Shown piece by piece: positions 44,829 to 54,901 of a DNA stretch of 64,000 nt; the first letter of the stretch is position 1, and every line of letters starts with the position of its first letter. Source of the stretch: Caballeronia sp. GAFFF1 (GTDB lineage: Bacteria; Pseudomonadota; Gammaproteobacteria; Burkholderiales; Burkholderiaceae). The translations under genes were made by a program, and so were the position numbers. The stretch lies in NCBI RefSeq assembly GCF_023630705.1, contig NZ_JALQEM010000005.1:248001-312000 (forward strand), given 5' to 3'. Below the pieces are notes generated by a model. It searched no databases and was not told the origin of the DNA. It worked only from the letters and a program-made list of their open reading frames with translations.

Positions 44829-45987
44829 GGCCGCCCAGTTCGTCGAAGCGGCGCGCGCGCGCGGCTTCGACTGGTATGCGGGCGTGCCGTGCTCGTTTCT
44901 CACGCCGTTCATCAACTACGTGCTGCAGGACGAATCGCTGCATTACGTGTCGGCGGCGAACGAAGGCGATGCGGTCGCGCTGATCGCAGGCGTGGCGCTT
45001 GGCGCAGGAAGCGGTAGTCCGAAACGTCGCGGCATCGCGATGATGCAGAACTCCGGCCTCGGCAACGCGGTGAGCCCGCTGACCTCGCTCACGTGGACGT
45101 TCCGGCTGCCGCAGCTTCTGATCGTGACATGGCGCGGCCAGCCGGGCGTCGCCGATGAACCGCAGCACGCGCTGATGGGCCCGATCACGCCGCAGATGCT
45201 CGACACGATGGAGATTCCGTGGGAGCTTTTCCCGACGGAAGCGGACGCCATCGGTCCGGCGCTCGACCGCGCGACCGAATACATGGACCGCACCGGCCGC
45301 CCTTATGCGCTCGTCATGCAGAAGGGCAGTGTCGCGCCGTATGAGCTGAAGAAGACCGGCCTGTCGGGCGTGCGCTCCGGTCAAGCCGCCGCGCCGGTCG
45401 ACCGGTTCGAAGGCGAGCGCGTGACGCGTCATGCCGCGCTCGAGCGCGTGATCGCACGCACGCCGAAGGATTCGACGGTCGTCCTGGCTTCGACCGGCTT
45501 CTGCGGCCGCGAGCTGTACGCCATCGACGACCGCGAGAATCAGCTGTATCTCGTCGGCTCCATGGGCTGCGTGACGCCGATGGCGCTCGGCCTCGCGTTG
45601 TCGCGTCCGGATCTCACCGTCGTCGCGCTCGACGGCGACGGCGCGGCGCTCATGCGCATGGGCGCGTTTTCGACGCTCGGCGCCTACGGCCCGTCCAACC
45701 TGATCCACCTGTTGCTCGACAACGGCGCGCACGAATCGACTGGCGGACAGGCGACCGTCTCACGCGGCGTCGATTTCGCGTCGATCGCGTCGGCGTGCGG
45801 CTACTCGCTAGCGCTCGACGGCGACGACATCGGCGTGATCGACCGCCTCTTCGACGCGCAAGCGGCCGAAGGCGCGCGCTTCGCGCGGCTGTCGATTACC
45901 ACAGGCACGCCTGCCGACCTGCCGCGCCCGAAGATCACGCCGGAAGACGTGCGCGCGCGTCTGCAACGACACATCGGAGAACGCTGA
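44821..45987 (+). CDS. aepY: Phosphonopyruvate decarboxylase
   Basis: A 388-residue thiamin-diphosphate enzyme that makes phosphonopyruvate formation irreversible by decarboxylating it to phosphonoacetaldehyde. The N-terminal [15 protein letters not shown] and [13 protein letters not shown] are typical. The TPP site is [15 protein letters not shown] followed by [14 protein letters not shown]. The start is GTG 44821, overlapping the aepX stop by eight bases, so translation is coupled. It lacks the extended domain of larger TPP decarboxylases, as expected for the family. Confidence 0.93.
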   Translation: MIEAAQFVEAARARGFDWYAGVPCSFLTPFINYVLQDESLHYVSAANEGDAVALIAGVALGAGSGSPKRRGIAMMQNSGLGNAVSPLTSLTWTFRLPQLLIVTWRGQPGVADEPQHALMGPITPQMLDTMEIPWELFPTEADAIGPALDRATEYMDRTGRPYALVMQKGSVAPYELKKTGLSGVRSGQAAAPVDRFEGERVTRHAALERVIARTPKDSTVVLASTGFCGRELYAIDDRENQLYLVGSMGCVTPMALGLALSRPDLTVVALDGDGAALMRMGAFSTLGAYGPSNLIHLLLDNGAHESTGGQATVSRGVDFASIASACGYSLALDGDDIGVIDRLFDAQAAEGARFARLSITTGTPADLPRPKITPEDVRARLQRHIGER

Positions 45988-47051
45988 TGCTGCTGCTCAA
46001 TCCCGGCCCCGTCACGCTGACCGAACGCGTGCGCAATAGCCTGTTGCAGACGGACCTGTGCCATCGCGAGCCGGAGTTCTTCGACTTGCAGGACGAAGCG
46101 AGGGCGCGGCTCGTCGCGGCATACGAGCTCGATCCCGCGAAGTGGACGGCGGTGCTGATGACCGGTTCGGGCACGGCTGCCGTCGAAAGCATGATCGCGG
46201 GCCTCGTGCCGGAAGGCGGGCGGCTGCTCGTCGTGGAAAACGGCGTGTATGGCGACCGCATCGCGCAGATCGCGACGCAGTACGGCATCGAACATGAAGT
46301 GCTGAAGTACGAATGGATGCAGGCGCCGGACACCGACGCGATCGTCAAAATGATCGACGAGAAGGCGTTCTCGCACGTGGCAATCATTCATCACGAGACG
46401 ACGACCGGCCGCCTGAATCCGCTCGATGCGCTCTCGCGGGCGTGCGCCGAGCGCGGCGTCGGCTTGCTGATGGATGGCGTGAGCAGCTTCGGCGCGGAAG
46501 CGATCGACTTCGACGGCGGCGGCATTGTCGCGGTGGCGGCGACCGCGAACAAGTGCCTGCACGGTGTGCCGGGCGCGGCGTTCGTGATCGCGCGGCGCGA
46601 CGCGCTGGCGAAGGCCGCGAGCCGCACGTATTACCTCGGTATCGCGCGGCTCGCCAAGTTGCAGGACGCGCGCAACACGCCGTTCACGCCGTCGGTGCAT
46701 GCGTATTACGCGCTCGTCGAGGCGTTGCGCGAGTTCGAGGACGAAGGCGGCTGGCGCAAGCGCCACGCGCGCTATGCGACATTGGCCGAGCAAGTGCGCG
46801 CGGGCTTTGCCGCGCTTGGGATCGAGAGCGCGTTGCCGGCGGACGAGTCGTCGGTCGTGCTGCGCGCGTACCGGCTGCCGGCGGGCATCAGCTACGAAAC
46901 GCTGCACGATACGCTGAAGGCCAAGGGCTTCGTGATCTACGCGGGGCAGGGCGGCTTGTCGAAGACCTTGTTCCGCATCTCGACGATGGGCGCGCTCGAT
47001 GCCAGCGATATGGATCGCCTGATCGCATCCGTTGCGCAACTGCTAGGCTAG
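45987..47051 (+). CDS. 2-aminoethylphosphonate transaminase
   Basis: A 354-residue class V PLP aminotransferase. It opens [24 protein letters not shown] contains Asp163 (pyridine nitrogen partner) and ATANKCLHGVPG contains Lys189, the PLP lysine. GSGTAAVES is the phosphate-binding region. In biosynthetic clusters with PEP mutase it aminates phosphonoacetaldehyde to AEP; the same enzyme in degradative clusters (PhnW) runs the other way. Context makes the biosynthetic direction likely. It shares one base with aepY and ends the operon; a minus-strand gene ends four bases later. Confidence 0.92.
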   Translation: MLLLNPGPVTLTERVRNSLLQTDLCHREPEFFDLQDEARARLVAAYELDPAKWTAVLMTGSGTAAVESMIAGLVPEGGRLLVVENGVYGDRIAQIATQYGIEHEVLKYEWMQAPDTDAIVKMIDEKAFSHVAIIHHETTTGRLNPLDALSRACAERGVGLLMDGVSSFGAEAIDFDGGGIVAVAATANKCLHGVPGAAFVIARRDALAKAASRTYYLGIARLAKLQDARNTPFTPSVHAYYALVEALREFEDEGGWRKRHARYATLAEQVRAGFAALGIESALPADESSVVLRAYRLPAGISYETLHDTLKAKGFVIYAGQGGLSKTLFRISTMGALDASDMDRLIASVAQLLG

Positions 47052-47054
47052 GCG

Positions 47055-47495
47055 TCAGGGGCCTTTGCAGAAGATCGCCGTGATGAAGGGCGCGACGTGG
47101 TGCACGTCCGCGTCGCTGCCCGCCGCGTCGACCTTCTCTTGCACCGCGTCGTCGCTCGCCCAGACGACCACGCCGTAAGCCGAATCCGCAATGGGCTCGC
47201 TGTTGCCCTGTCTGAAGATCGGATCGTCCTTCTGGTAGCCGACGACCGCATACACTTTGAAACCGTATGCCGTTAGCACCGCGCCTTTGACCGCCTTGAA
47301 CGCGTTGACCGAGTTCGGCTCGACGCGCATCGGCTTCTTCTCGATCAATCCTTCTTGTTGGAGCGGCGCGATGAAGTCGTGCGCGGTGGAGTGACAGTCG
47401 AGCTGCGCTTCGATTGCGCGTGCATGCGACGGCGCGGCCGACAGGGCGAGCGCAATGGATGCGGCTAGGCGAAAGAAAAGCGCGGCGGCCTTCAT
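47055..47495 (-). CDS. Exported protein of unknown function (146 aa)
   Basis: ATG 47495. Residues 1-26 are a signal peptide (ALALSAAPSHARA). The mature domain has two cysteines (LDCHSTAHDF, IFCKGP at the very end) that may pair, and beta-type stretches (NAFKAVKGAVLTAYGFKVYAVVGY). It resembles unnamed periplasmic proteins of Burkholderiales. It is convergent with the phosphonate operon, only four bases apart, so the two transcripts probably overlap at their 3' ends. Confidence 0.7.
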   Translation of the reverse strand: MKAAALFFRLAASIALALSAAPSHARAIEAQLDCHSTAHDFIAPLQQEGLIEKKPMRVEPNSVNAFKAVKGAVLTAYGFKVYAVVGYQKDDPIFRQGNSEPIADSAYGVVVWASDDAVQEKVDAAGSDADVHHVAPFITAIFCKGP

Positions 47496-47582
47496 AACGA
47501 ATCTTCACGGTGACGGACGAAAGCTTGCACTTTAGCGAGCGCGCAAAAATTGTGCTCGGATCAGTGCGTCCGGTCCACGCCG

Positions 47583-47612
47583 CAAGAAAAACGCCCTTCG
47601 TCAGAAGGGCGC
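47583..47612 (-). terminator. Terminator of the purine operon
   Basis: CGCCCTTC (47592-47599) pairs with GAAGGGCG (47604-47611) across GTCA, followed on the minus strand by TTTTTC. It closes the xdh-to-guaD operon 12 bases after guaD. Confidence 0.85.
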
Positions 47613-47623
47613 TTCTTGAACAC

Positions 47624-48952
47624 TCAGGCCGCCAGTTCCAGCGCCGTCGTCCTGCGCCGCTCGCGCTCATGCACGCGCCTGCCTGCCGCGTAGGTTTCGA
47701 ACACGGCGCGGTCATCGCCGAGCAGCGCGAACGCGAACAGCAGTTCTTCGAGCGATTCCACGCGAGCCGTGCGCCGGGCGAGCAGCGGCGTCGCGGCCGG
47801 ATCGAGCACGACGAAATCCGCCTCGCTGCCGGGCGCGAGCGTGCCGATCTTGTCGTCGAGTTCGAGCACGTGCGCCGCGCCCGTCGTCGCGAGCCAGAAC
47901 ATGCGCGTCGCGCTCAGGTGATGCCCGGTCAGACGCGCGACCTTGTGCGCTTCGTTCATCGTCTGGAGCATGGAGAACGACGTGCCGCCGCCCACGTCCG
48001 TCGCGAGCGCGACCGGCATCTTTGACGCGCCGGCTTTCTCGAAGTCGAACAAACCGCTGCCGAGAAACAGGTTCGATGTCGGGCAATGCGACGCCACCGC
48101 GCCCGTTTCGGCCATGCGCTGGCGGTCAGTATCGTCGAGATGGATGCAGTGGCCGTACACCGCGCGCCGCCGCAAGAGGCCGTAGTGGTCGTACACGTCC
48201 AGATAACTGCGGTGGCCCGGAAACAGGCTCTCGACCCACTTGATCTCGTCGGTGTTCTCCGCGACGTGCGTCTGAATGAACACATCTTGATGTTGCTGCG
48301 CGAGCGTGCCGCACGCTTCCAGTTGCGCTTCGGTCGATGTCGGCGCAAAGCGCGGCGTCAGCGCGTAATGCTGACGCCCGCGGCCGTGCCAGCGCGCGAT
48401 GAGCTCGGCGCTGTCGTCGTAGCCGGACTGCGCCGTGTCGCGCAGAAACTCGGGGCAATTGCGATCCATCAGCACCTTGCCCGCCACCATGCGCACATTG
48501 CGCGCCTCGCTTTCGGCGAAGAACGCATCGGCGGATTGCTTGTGCACCGTGCAGTAGACGAGCGCGGTCGTCGTGCCGCACGCGAGCAGTTCATCGAGGA
48601 AGAAGCTCGCCGTCTCCCGCGCCACGGCCGGGTTCTCGAAGCCGCGCTCGGTCGGAAACGTGTACGTGTTGAGCCACGGAAGAAGACCCGGCGCGGGCGA
48701 CGCGATCATGTCCGTCTGCGGAAAGTGAATGTGCGAGTCGATGAAACCCGGCACGATCAGCTTGTCGCGCATGGTGTGGACGGTCGCGTCCGCGCCGAGC
48801 GTGTCGCGCAGCGACGCATACGCGCCCGCCGCGACCACTTTGCCGTCTTCGACGATCAAAAGGCCATCGGCCTCGTACACCGCGCCGTCGGCGGCAAGCG
48901 CGGGGTCTTCGCGGAAGGTGAGCAACTGGGCGCGGTAGGCGGTCTGAGTCAT
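47624..48952 (-). CDS. guaD: Guanine deaminase
   Basis: A 442-residue amidohydrolase converting guanine to xanthine. PGFIDSHIHFPQTD holds the metal-binding HxH and the guanine-deaminase-typical QTD; FIQTHVAENTDEI and VYGHCIHLDDTD give further His ligands; LATDVGGGTSFSM holds the catalytic Asp. PLLARRT and the C-terminal Arg-rich tail are variable. Start ATG 48952. It is the last gene of the purine operon, 29 bases after the permease, and feeds xanthine to XdhAB. Confidence 0.95.
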   Translation of the reverse strand: MTQTAYRAQLLTFREDPALAADGAVYEADGLLIVEDGKVVAAGAYASLRDTLGADATVHTMRDKLIVPGFIDSHIHFPQTDMIASPAPGLLPWLNTYTFPTERGFENPAVARETASFFLDELLACGTTTALVYCTVHKQSADAFFAESEARNVRMVAGKVLMDRNCPEFLRDTAQSGYDDSAELIARWHGRGRQHYALTPRFAPTSTEAQLEACGTLAQQHQDVFIQTHVAENTDEIKWVESLFPGHRSYLDVYDHYGLLRRRAVYGHCIHLDDTDRQRMAETGAVASHCPTSNLFLGSGLFDFEKAGASKMPVALATDVGGGTSFSMLQTMNEAHKVARLTGHHLSATRMFWLATTGAAHVLELDDKIGTLAPGSEADFVVLDPAATPLLARRTARVESLEELLFAFALLGDDRAVFETYAAGRRVHERERRRTTALELAA

Positions 48953-48981
48953 GGTGCAACGTCTCCGATTTCTAGTGATGT

Positions 48982-50352
48982 CTACAACTGCGAAAGCAAT
49001 ACGAGCGAGAAGGCCGCGATGATCCACATCGCCGGCTTGATCTCGTTGAAGCGTCCGGTCGCGGACTTGAGCACGACGAACGCGAGAAAGCCGTACGCGA
49101 CGCCGTCGGTGATCGAGTAGGTCAGCGGGATCAGGATCATGGCGAGGAACGCGGGAATGGCTTCGTCGAAGCGATGCCATTCGATCTGCGTGATCGCTTC
49201 CATCATGAACACGCCGACGAGCACGAGCGCGGGCGCGGTCGCGATCGCCGGAACGAGCGACAGGAGCGGCGAGAGAAACAGGAACGGCAGGAAGCACAGG
49301 CCCGCCACCACAGCGACGAGCCCGGTGCGCCCGCCCGCCGAAATGCCCGCCGCCGACTCGATATACGCGTTCGCGGGACTCGTGCCGAGCGGCGCGGAAA
49401 CGAGCGCGGAGAAGGCGTCTACCATCATCGACTGGCGGATGTTGCGCGGGTTGCCGTTCGCGTCGGACAGCTTGCCGGCCTCCGAGATCGCCATGAACGT
49501 GGAGAGCGCGTCGAAGAACGACGTGAAGAGCATCACGAAGATGAACGGCCAGTAGACCACCTTCAACGCGCCCGTGAGGTCGAGTTGCCAGATACCCGAA
49601 AAGTCCGGCGCGGCGAAGAGGCCGTTCCAGTTCACGAGCGTTTTCGTGGCGATGGCGGCGGGCCAGTACGCGGTGCCGTCGCCCCAGACGCGGCCGATCG
49701 GAATGGCGATGATGGTCGTGAACACGATGCCGAGCATCAGCGCGCCGGTCACTTTGCGCGCGACGAGAATCGTCGTGACGGCAAGGCCGATCAGGAACGT
49801 GATGACCACCGGGTTGAGCGAGGCCGAATGCACGATGGTCACCGGATCGCCGACGACGAACTTCGCGTTCACGAGCCCGATCAGGCTGATGAACAAGCCG
49901 ATGCCGCACGACACCGCGTGCCGCAGGTTCGCGGGAATCGCATCCACGACGAGCTTGCGCGCGTTGAACACCGCGAGCACCGCGAAGATGACGCCGGCCC
50001 AGAACACGCAGCCGAGCGCCGTTTGCCACGGCATCTTGCCGCCGTGGACCATGACGAAGGCGAAGAGCGCGTTCATGCCCATGCCGGGCGCGACGAGCAC
50101 GGGATTGCGCGCGTAGAGGCCCATCGCGCAGCTGCCGAGAAAGCTGACGATGACCGTTGCCGTGAGCGCAGCCGGAAACGGCACGCCGGCCTGCGAGAGA
50201 ATGCCCGGATTGACGACGATGATGTACATCGCCGTGAGAAAGGTCGTGATGCCCGCGACGATCTCCGTCTTCGTGCGCGAGCCCGCCGCGCGAATGCCGA
50301 AGAACCGTTCGAGGGCGGTGGTGTCGCGGTGTGTTGTTGCTGTGGTATCCAT
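48982..50352 (-). CDS. NCS2 purine permease (AzgA/PbuG type)
   Basis: A 456-residue, 12-14-helix transporter. The N-terminal ERFFGIRAAGSRTKTEIVAGITTFLTAMYIIVVNP is diagnostic for the AzgA-like hypoxanthine/adenine/guanine branch of the NCS2 family; GMGMNALFAF and TSPANAYIESAAGI are its core motifs. The start ATG 50352 (MDTTATTHRD) is preferred over an upstream ATG at 50418. Position between ade- and guaD-type genes fits import of adenine, guanine or hypoxanthine. Confidence 0.92.
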   Translation of the reverse strand: MDTTATTHRDTTALERFFGIRAAGSRTKTEIVAGITTFLTAMYIIVVNPGILSQAGVPFPAALTATVIVSFLGSCAMGLYARNPVLVAPGMGMNALFAFVMVHGGKMPWQTALGCVFWAGVIFAVLAVFNARKLVVDAIPANLRHAVSCGIGLFISLIGLVNAKFVVGDPVTIVHSASLNPVVITFLIGLAVTTILVARKVTGALMLGIVFTTIIAIPIGRVWGDGTAYWPAAIATKTLVNWNGLFAAPDFSGIWQLDLTGALKVVYWPFIFVMLFTSFFDALSTFMAISEAGKLSDANGNPRNIRQSMMVDAFSALVSAPLGTSPANAYIESAAGISAGGRTGLVAVVAGLCFLPFLFLSPLLSLVPAIATAPALVLVGVFMMEAITQIEWHRFDEAIPAFLAMILIPLTYSITDGVAYGFLAFVVLKSATGRFNEIKPAMWIIAAFSLVLLSQL

Positions 50353-50398
50353 CTTTATTGCGTTCAGTGCGGTTAGTGCTTGGTGCTGTTGCTTGGTG

Positions 50399-51421
50399 TC
50401 ATTGCTTCCAGTACGCATCGAGGCGCGCGACCATCTCGGCGCGTTCGTCGTCGGTGACGAACGAGGCTTCCAGGCTGTTCTTCAACAGCGTGTAGACCTC
50501 CTTGTCCGACAGCTTCAGCGCATCGACGATGGCGAAGTAGTTCGCGTTGACGTAGCCGCCGAAGTACGCGGGATCGTCCGAATTGATCATCACCGCGACG
50601 CCCTGATCCAGCAGGTCTTTCAGCGTGTGCCTGGTCATGTCGTCGAATACGCGGAGCTTGATGTTCGAGAGCGGGCACACGGTCAGCGCGATGCGCGCAT
50701 CCGCGAGACGCGCGACGAGCGCGGCGTCCTCGATGCTGCGCACGCCGTGATCGACGCGATCCACCTTGAGCACATCCAGCGCCTCGTAGACATACGCGGG
50801 CGGTCCTTCCTCGCCTGCATGCGCGACGAGCTTCAGCCCGCGTGCGCGCGCCTTCGCGAAGACGCGCTCGAATTTCGACGGCGGATGCCCGCGTTCCGAC
50901 GAATCCAGCCCGACGCCGATGAGCCGGTGCGCGTACTGGTCGAAAAGCGGCAGCGCGCTTTCATACGTGGCGAGCGCGTCTTCCTCGGAGAGGTGGCGCA
51001 GGAAGCATAGGATCAGCTTCGACGTGAGGCCGCGTTTTTCGCCTTCGGCGAGCGCGCGCTCGATGCCCGCGACGACCGTCTCGATGGCGACGCCGCGCTC
51101 CGTATGCGTTTGCGGATCGAAGAAGATTTCCGCGTGCGTGACGTGATCGGCGAGCGCGCGCTCGACGTAGGCCATCGTCATGTCGTAGAAATCGGCTTCA
51201 TGCAGCAGGACGCTCGCGCCCGCGTAGTAGATGTCGAGGAACGATTGCAGGTCGGTGAACGCGTACGCGGCGCGCAGCGCGTCGATGGAGTCGTACGCGA
51301 GCTTCACGCCGTTGCGCTCCGCAAGCGCGAAGATGAGTTCCGGCTCGAGCGATCCTTCGATGTGAATGTGCAGTTCCGCCTTCGGCGCGCGCGCGATCTT
51401 GTCGGCGAGTGTGGGATTCAT
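50399..51421 (-). CDS. Adenine deaminase, adenosine-deaminase superfamily
   Basis: A 340-residue zinc amidohydrolase. [23 protein letters not shown] carries the first metal Hx[16 protein letters not shown] and [11 protein letters not shown] complete the site. The stretches [25 protein letters not shown] and HAGEEGPP match, from memory, the Pseudomonas-type adenine deaminase rather than true adenosine deaminases, which usually have HAGE without the second Glu. So the likely reaction is adenine to hypoxanthine, although automatic annotation often says adenosine deaminase. Start ATG 51421. It lies in the purine operon with 45-base gaps on both sides. Confidence 0.85.
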   Translation of the reverse strand: MNPTLADKIARAPKAELHIHIEGSLEPELIFALAERNGVKLAYDSIDALRAAYAFTDLQSFLDIYYAGASVLLHEADFYDMTMAYVERALADHVTHAEIFFDPQTHTERGVAIETVVAGIERALAEGEKRGLTSKLILCFLRHLSEEDALATYESALPLFDQYAHRLIGVGLDSSERGHPPSKFERVFAKARARGLKLVAHAGEEGPPAYVYEALDVLKVDRVDHGVRSIEDAALVARLADARIALTVCPLSNIKLRVFDDMTRHTLKDLLDQGVAVMINSDDPAYFGGYVNANYFAIVDALKLSDKEVYTLLKNSLEASFVTDDERAEMVARLDAYWKQ

Positions 51422-51465
51422 GGGCTTGAGGTTCTTATGTCGATGCTGGGGGCTTCCGCTCGGGG

Positions 51466-52482
51466 TCAAGCGGTCTGTTGCGACGACGCGGAGAGTTCGG
51501 CACGCGCTTCCACCGCCTGCAGCAGCTGGGCGGCTGCTGCGACGGCGATCACTTCGGGCGCTTTATCGACGATGCCGTCGATGCCGATCGGACACACCAT
51601 CCTCGCGATGCGCGCGGGGTCGATGCCGCGCGCCGCGAGCCGGTGTTCGAACTGCCGGCGCTTCGTGTGCGAGCCGATCATGCCGAAGAACGCGAAGTCG
51701 CCGCGCGCGAGAATGCGTTCGGCGAGCACGAGATCCACCGCATGGTTGTGCGTCATGACGATGAAGTACGTGCCCGGCGGCGCGTTGTCGACGGCTTCGT
51801 CGGGCGCGTCGTTCGGCTCGATCGTCACGTTGTCCGGCACGAACTGCGCGGCCGGGAACGCGGCGTCGCGCTCGTCGACCCATCGCACGTGACAGGGCAG
51901 CGTGGCGAGCACGCGCACGAGCGCCGCGCCCACGTGACCCGCGCCGAACAGCACCACCTGGAAGTCGCGCGGCGCGATGGTCTCGGTGAGCAGCGCGCCG
52001 CTCTCGTCGAAGCCCGCGCCGTCCCACAACAGGCAGTCGGCGGTGTCGGCGCCCGGCTCGGGATCGGACAGCATCACGGCGTCGGGCATCGGCGCGAAGG
52101 AGACGCTGCGCACCGTCGAAAGCCCGGCTGCCGTGCGTTTGGCGAGCGACGTCACCCAGTTCAGGTCCGATACGTCGAGCCGCTCGAACGCGAGCACGAC
52201 CGCGCCGCCGCAGCACTGGCCGAGACTCGGACCGAGCGCGAAACGCTCGAGCCTGCGCATGCGCGGGCTGCGCATGCCGTCCTTCAGCACTTGCCGGGCG
52301 GTTTCGATCGCCTTCCATTCGAGATGGCCGCCGCCGATGGTGTAGCGGGCGTCCTCGCGCGTCACGATCATCTTCGTGCCCGGCTCCCGCGGCGCGGAGC
52401 CTTCGACACGCGCGACCGTCACGAGCACGACGGCGTCGCCGTGCGCGAGCAGGTGTTGCAGGTCGTTCAGCCAAACTTGCAT
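51466..52482 (-). CDS. xdhC: Xanthine dehydrogenase accessory protein XdhC
   Basis: A 338-residue chaperone that inserts the sulfurated molybdenum cofactor into XdhB. The N-terminal [18 protein letters not shown] and [17 protein letters not shown], with [16 protein letters not shown], are the XdhC/CoxI domain. The C-terminal half is a Rossmann-type domain ([21 protein letters not shown]). Cysteines in QCCGG are conserved in the family. Start ATG 52482. It lies 46 bases after xdhB. Confidence 0.93.
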   Translation of the reverse strand: MQVWLNDLQHLLAHGDAVVLVTVARVEGSAPREPGTKMIVTREDARYTIGGGHLEWKAIETARQVLKDGMRSPRMRRLERFALGPSLGQCCGGAVVLAFERLDVSDLNWVTSLAKRTAAGLSTVRSVSFAPMPDAVMLSDPEPGADTADCLLWDGAGFDESGALLTETIAPRDFQVVLFGAGHVGAALVRVLATLPCHVRWVDERDAAFPAAQFVPDNVTIEPNDAPDEAVDNAPPGTYFIVMTHNHAVDLVLAERILARGDFAFFGMIGSHTKRRQFEHRLAARGIDPARIARMVCPIGIDGIVDKAPEVIAVAAAAQLLQAVEARAELSASSQQTA

Positions 52483-52528
52483 GGATGAGGCTCCGGGAGA
52501 GGATCGGGTTATCGCGTCGTCGCAGGCG

Positions 52529-54901
52529 CTAGTTTACCGGGGCGGCCGACTCCGCCTCGACGGAAAGCGACGACAGCGCGTCGAGAATCGCTTCGGGCGT
52601 GGCGGGCGCGCGCAGCTTCGGTGCGTCCGCCGCGTCGGGCGAAGCGCCCGCGATGGCCGCGCGGATGGCGAGCAGCACCGAAAACGCGAGCAGGAGCGGC
52701 GGCTCGCCGACGGCTTTCGAGCGGAAGATGGTCGGCTCCGCGTTGTCGTTGCCCGCGCCGCGAAAGAGCGCGACGTTGAACGCGGCGGGTGTGTCGTTGA
52801 CGGCGGGAATCTTGTAGGTGGAAGGCGCGTGCGTCATCAGTCGCCCGTCGCGGTTCCACCACAGCTCCTCGGTCGTGAGCCAGCCCATGCCCTGTATGAA
52901 GCCGCCTTCCACTTGTCCTAAGTCGATGGCCGGATTGATCGAGCGCCCTGCGTCGTGCAGCAGGTCGGCGCGCAGCAGTTTCCATTCGCCGGTGAGCGTA
53001 TCGACGACGACTTCCGACACCGCCGCGCCGTACGCGAAGTAGTAGAACGGATGGCCGGTCAGCGTCTTCGCGTCCCAATGGACTTTGGGCGTGGCGTAAA
53101 AGCCGTCGGACCACAACTGCACGCGCGCAAGATACGCCGCCGCGACCAGTTGGTCGAACGGCATCTGCCCGCCGTTCGCCTCGACCACGCCGCCGTGAAA
53201 GCGCACGTCCGCGGCTGCGCCGCCAAGCTGCTTCGCGGCCAGTTCCGCGAGGCGCTCCCGGATGGTCAGCGCCGCCGCCTCCGCCGCCTTGCCGTTGAGA
53301 TCGCTTCCGGTGGATGCCGCCGTCGCCGACGTATTGGCGACCTTCGACGTATCGGTGGCCGTCACGCGCACGCGCGCGAGGCCGATGCCGAGCACGCTCG
53401 CCACCACTTGCGCGACCTTCGTGTTGAGCCCCTGACCCATTTCCGTGCCGCCATGATTGACGAGCACCGAGCCGTCCTTGTAGACATGCACGAGCGCGCC
53501 GGCCTGATTCAGAAACGGCACGTTGAACGAGATGCCGAACTTGACCGGCGTGAACGCGATGCCGCGCTTGAGCACGTCGTTGGTCGCGTTGAACGCCGCG
53601 ATTGCTTCGCGGCGCGCGTGGTAGCCGCTGGATGCAATCAAGTCGTCGGTGAGCGGCGCGAGCACGTTGTCCGCGACCGTCTGGCCGTACGGCGTCACGT
53701 TGCGCGCGTCGATGCCGTAGTAGTTCGCGCGCCGCACGTCGAGCGGATCGCGCTTCAGCCGATGCGCGATTTCATCGAGCATCACTTCCATCACGAGCGC
53801 GCCTTGCGGGCCGCCGAAGCCGCGAAACGCCGTGTTCGACTGCGTGTTGGTCTTGCAGCAGAACGCGCGGATATCGACATCGCTCAGGTAGTACGCGTTG
53901 TCGAAGTGGCAGACGGCGCGGGTCGCGACCGCGCCCGACAAGTCCGCCGAATAGCCGGCCCGCAGCGCGATCTCGACGCGCGCGCCGACGATGCGCCCGT
54001 AGTCATCGAAACCCGCTTCGTATTCGTAGACCGCGTCGTGGCGCTTGCCGGTGATCATGAAGTCGTCGTCGCGATCGGCGCGCAGCTTCACCGGGCGCCT
54101 GAGCACATGCGCCGCCAGCGCCGCGACGCATGCGAATAGCGCCGATTGCGATTCCTTGCCGCCGAAGCCGCCGCCCATGCGCCGGCATTCGCACACGACC
54201 GCGTGCGTCGGCCAGTCGAGCATGTGCGCGACGACCTGCTGCATTTCGCTCGGATGCTGCGTCGAGCTGTAGACAAGCATGCCGTCCGATTCCTTCGGCA
54301 CCGCGTACGCCACCTGTCCTTCGAGATAGAACTGCTCCTGCCCGCCGACCTCGAATTCCCCGGCAACGCGATGCTTCGCGCCCGCGATGCGCGCATCCGG
54401 ATCGCCGCGTTTCAGATGCAGCGGCGGCAGCACGAACTGCTTGCGCGCCTTGGCTTCGCGCGGCGTGAGCACGGCTTCGAGCGGCTCGTAGCGCACCACA
54501 TCGTCGCTTTTCGCGAGCGCGGCGGCGCGGCGCGCCAGATCGTGCGTCTCCGCGATCACCGCGAACACCGGCTGCCCGAGGTACTGCACTTCGTCGGCGG
54601 CGAGGATCGGGTCGTCGTGCAGCACCGGGCCGCAGTTGTTTTCGCCGCGAATGTCGGCGGCGGTCAGAACCGCGACGACGCCGGGCGCGGCACGCACGGC
54701 ATCGAGATTCATCGAGACGATGCGCGCGTGCGCATGGCGCGACAGCCCGAGCGCCGCGTGCAGCGTGCCACGCAATTCGCGGATGTCGTCGGTGTAGATC
54801 GCCTCGCCGCTCACGTGCAGCGTCGCCGATTCGTGCGGCAGCGCGGCGCCCGCGGCGTCGGCCGCGGTATCGAGTGCAACAGGCTCGCTGGCCTTGTTCA
54901 T
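52529..54901 (-). CDS. xdhB: Xanthine dehydrogenase, molybdopterin-binding subunit
   Basis: A 790-residue large subunit of the two-subunit bacterial enzyme oxidising hypoxanthine and xanthine to urate. GGQEQFYLEGQVAYA, RRMGGGFGGKESQSA and NTAFRGFGGPQGALVMEV hold the Moco-site Gln and Arg residues; KAVGEPPLLLAFSV near the C-terminus holds the catalytic Glu. Start ATG 54901 overlaps the xdhA stop (ATGA). The frame remains open 270 codons upstream, but that is the shadow of xdhA. Confidence 0.96.
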   Translation of the reverse strand: MNKASEPVALDTAADAAGAALPHESATLHVSGEAIYTDDIRELRGTLHAALGLSRHAHARIVSMNLDAVRAAPGVVAVLTAADIRGENNCGPVLHDDPILAADEVQYLGQPVFAVIAETHDLARRAAALAKSDDVVRYEPLEAVLTPREAKARKQFVLPPLHLKRGDPDARIAGAKHRVAGEFEVGGQEQFYLEGQVAYAVPKESDGMLVYSSTQHPSEMQQVVAHMLDWPTHAVVCECRRMGGGFGGKESQSALFACVAALAAHVLRRPVKLRADRDDDFMITGKRHDAVYEYEAGFDDYGRIVGARVEIALRAGYSADLSGAVATRAVCHFDNAYYLSDVDIRAFCCKTNTQSNTAFRGFGGPQGALVMEVMLDEIAHRLKRDPLDVRRANYYGIDARNVTPYGQTVADNVLAPLTDDLIASSGYHARREAIAAFNATNDVLKRGIAFTPVKFGISFNVPFLNQAGALVHVYKDGSVLVNHGGTEMGQGLNTKVAQVVASVLGIGLARVRVTATDTSKVANTSATAASTGSDLNGKAAEAAALTIRERLAELAAKQLGGAAADVRFHGGVVEANGGQMPFDQLVAAAYLARVQLWSDGFYATPKVHWDAKTLTGHPFYYFAYGAAVSEVVVDTLTGEWKLLRADLLHDAGRSINPAIDLGQVEGGFIQGMGWLTTEELWWNRDGRLMTHAPSTYKIPAVNDTPAAFNVALFRGAGNDNAEPTIFRSKAVGEPPLLLAFSVLLAIRAAIAGASPDAADAPKLRAPATPEAILDALSSLSVEAESAAPVN

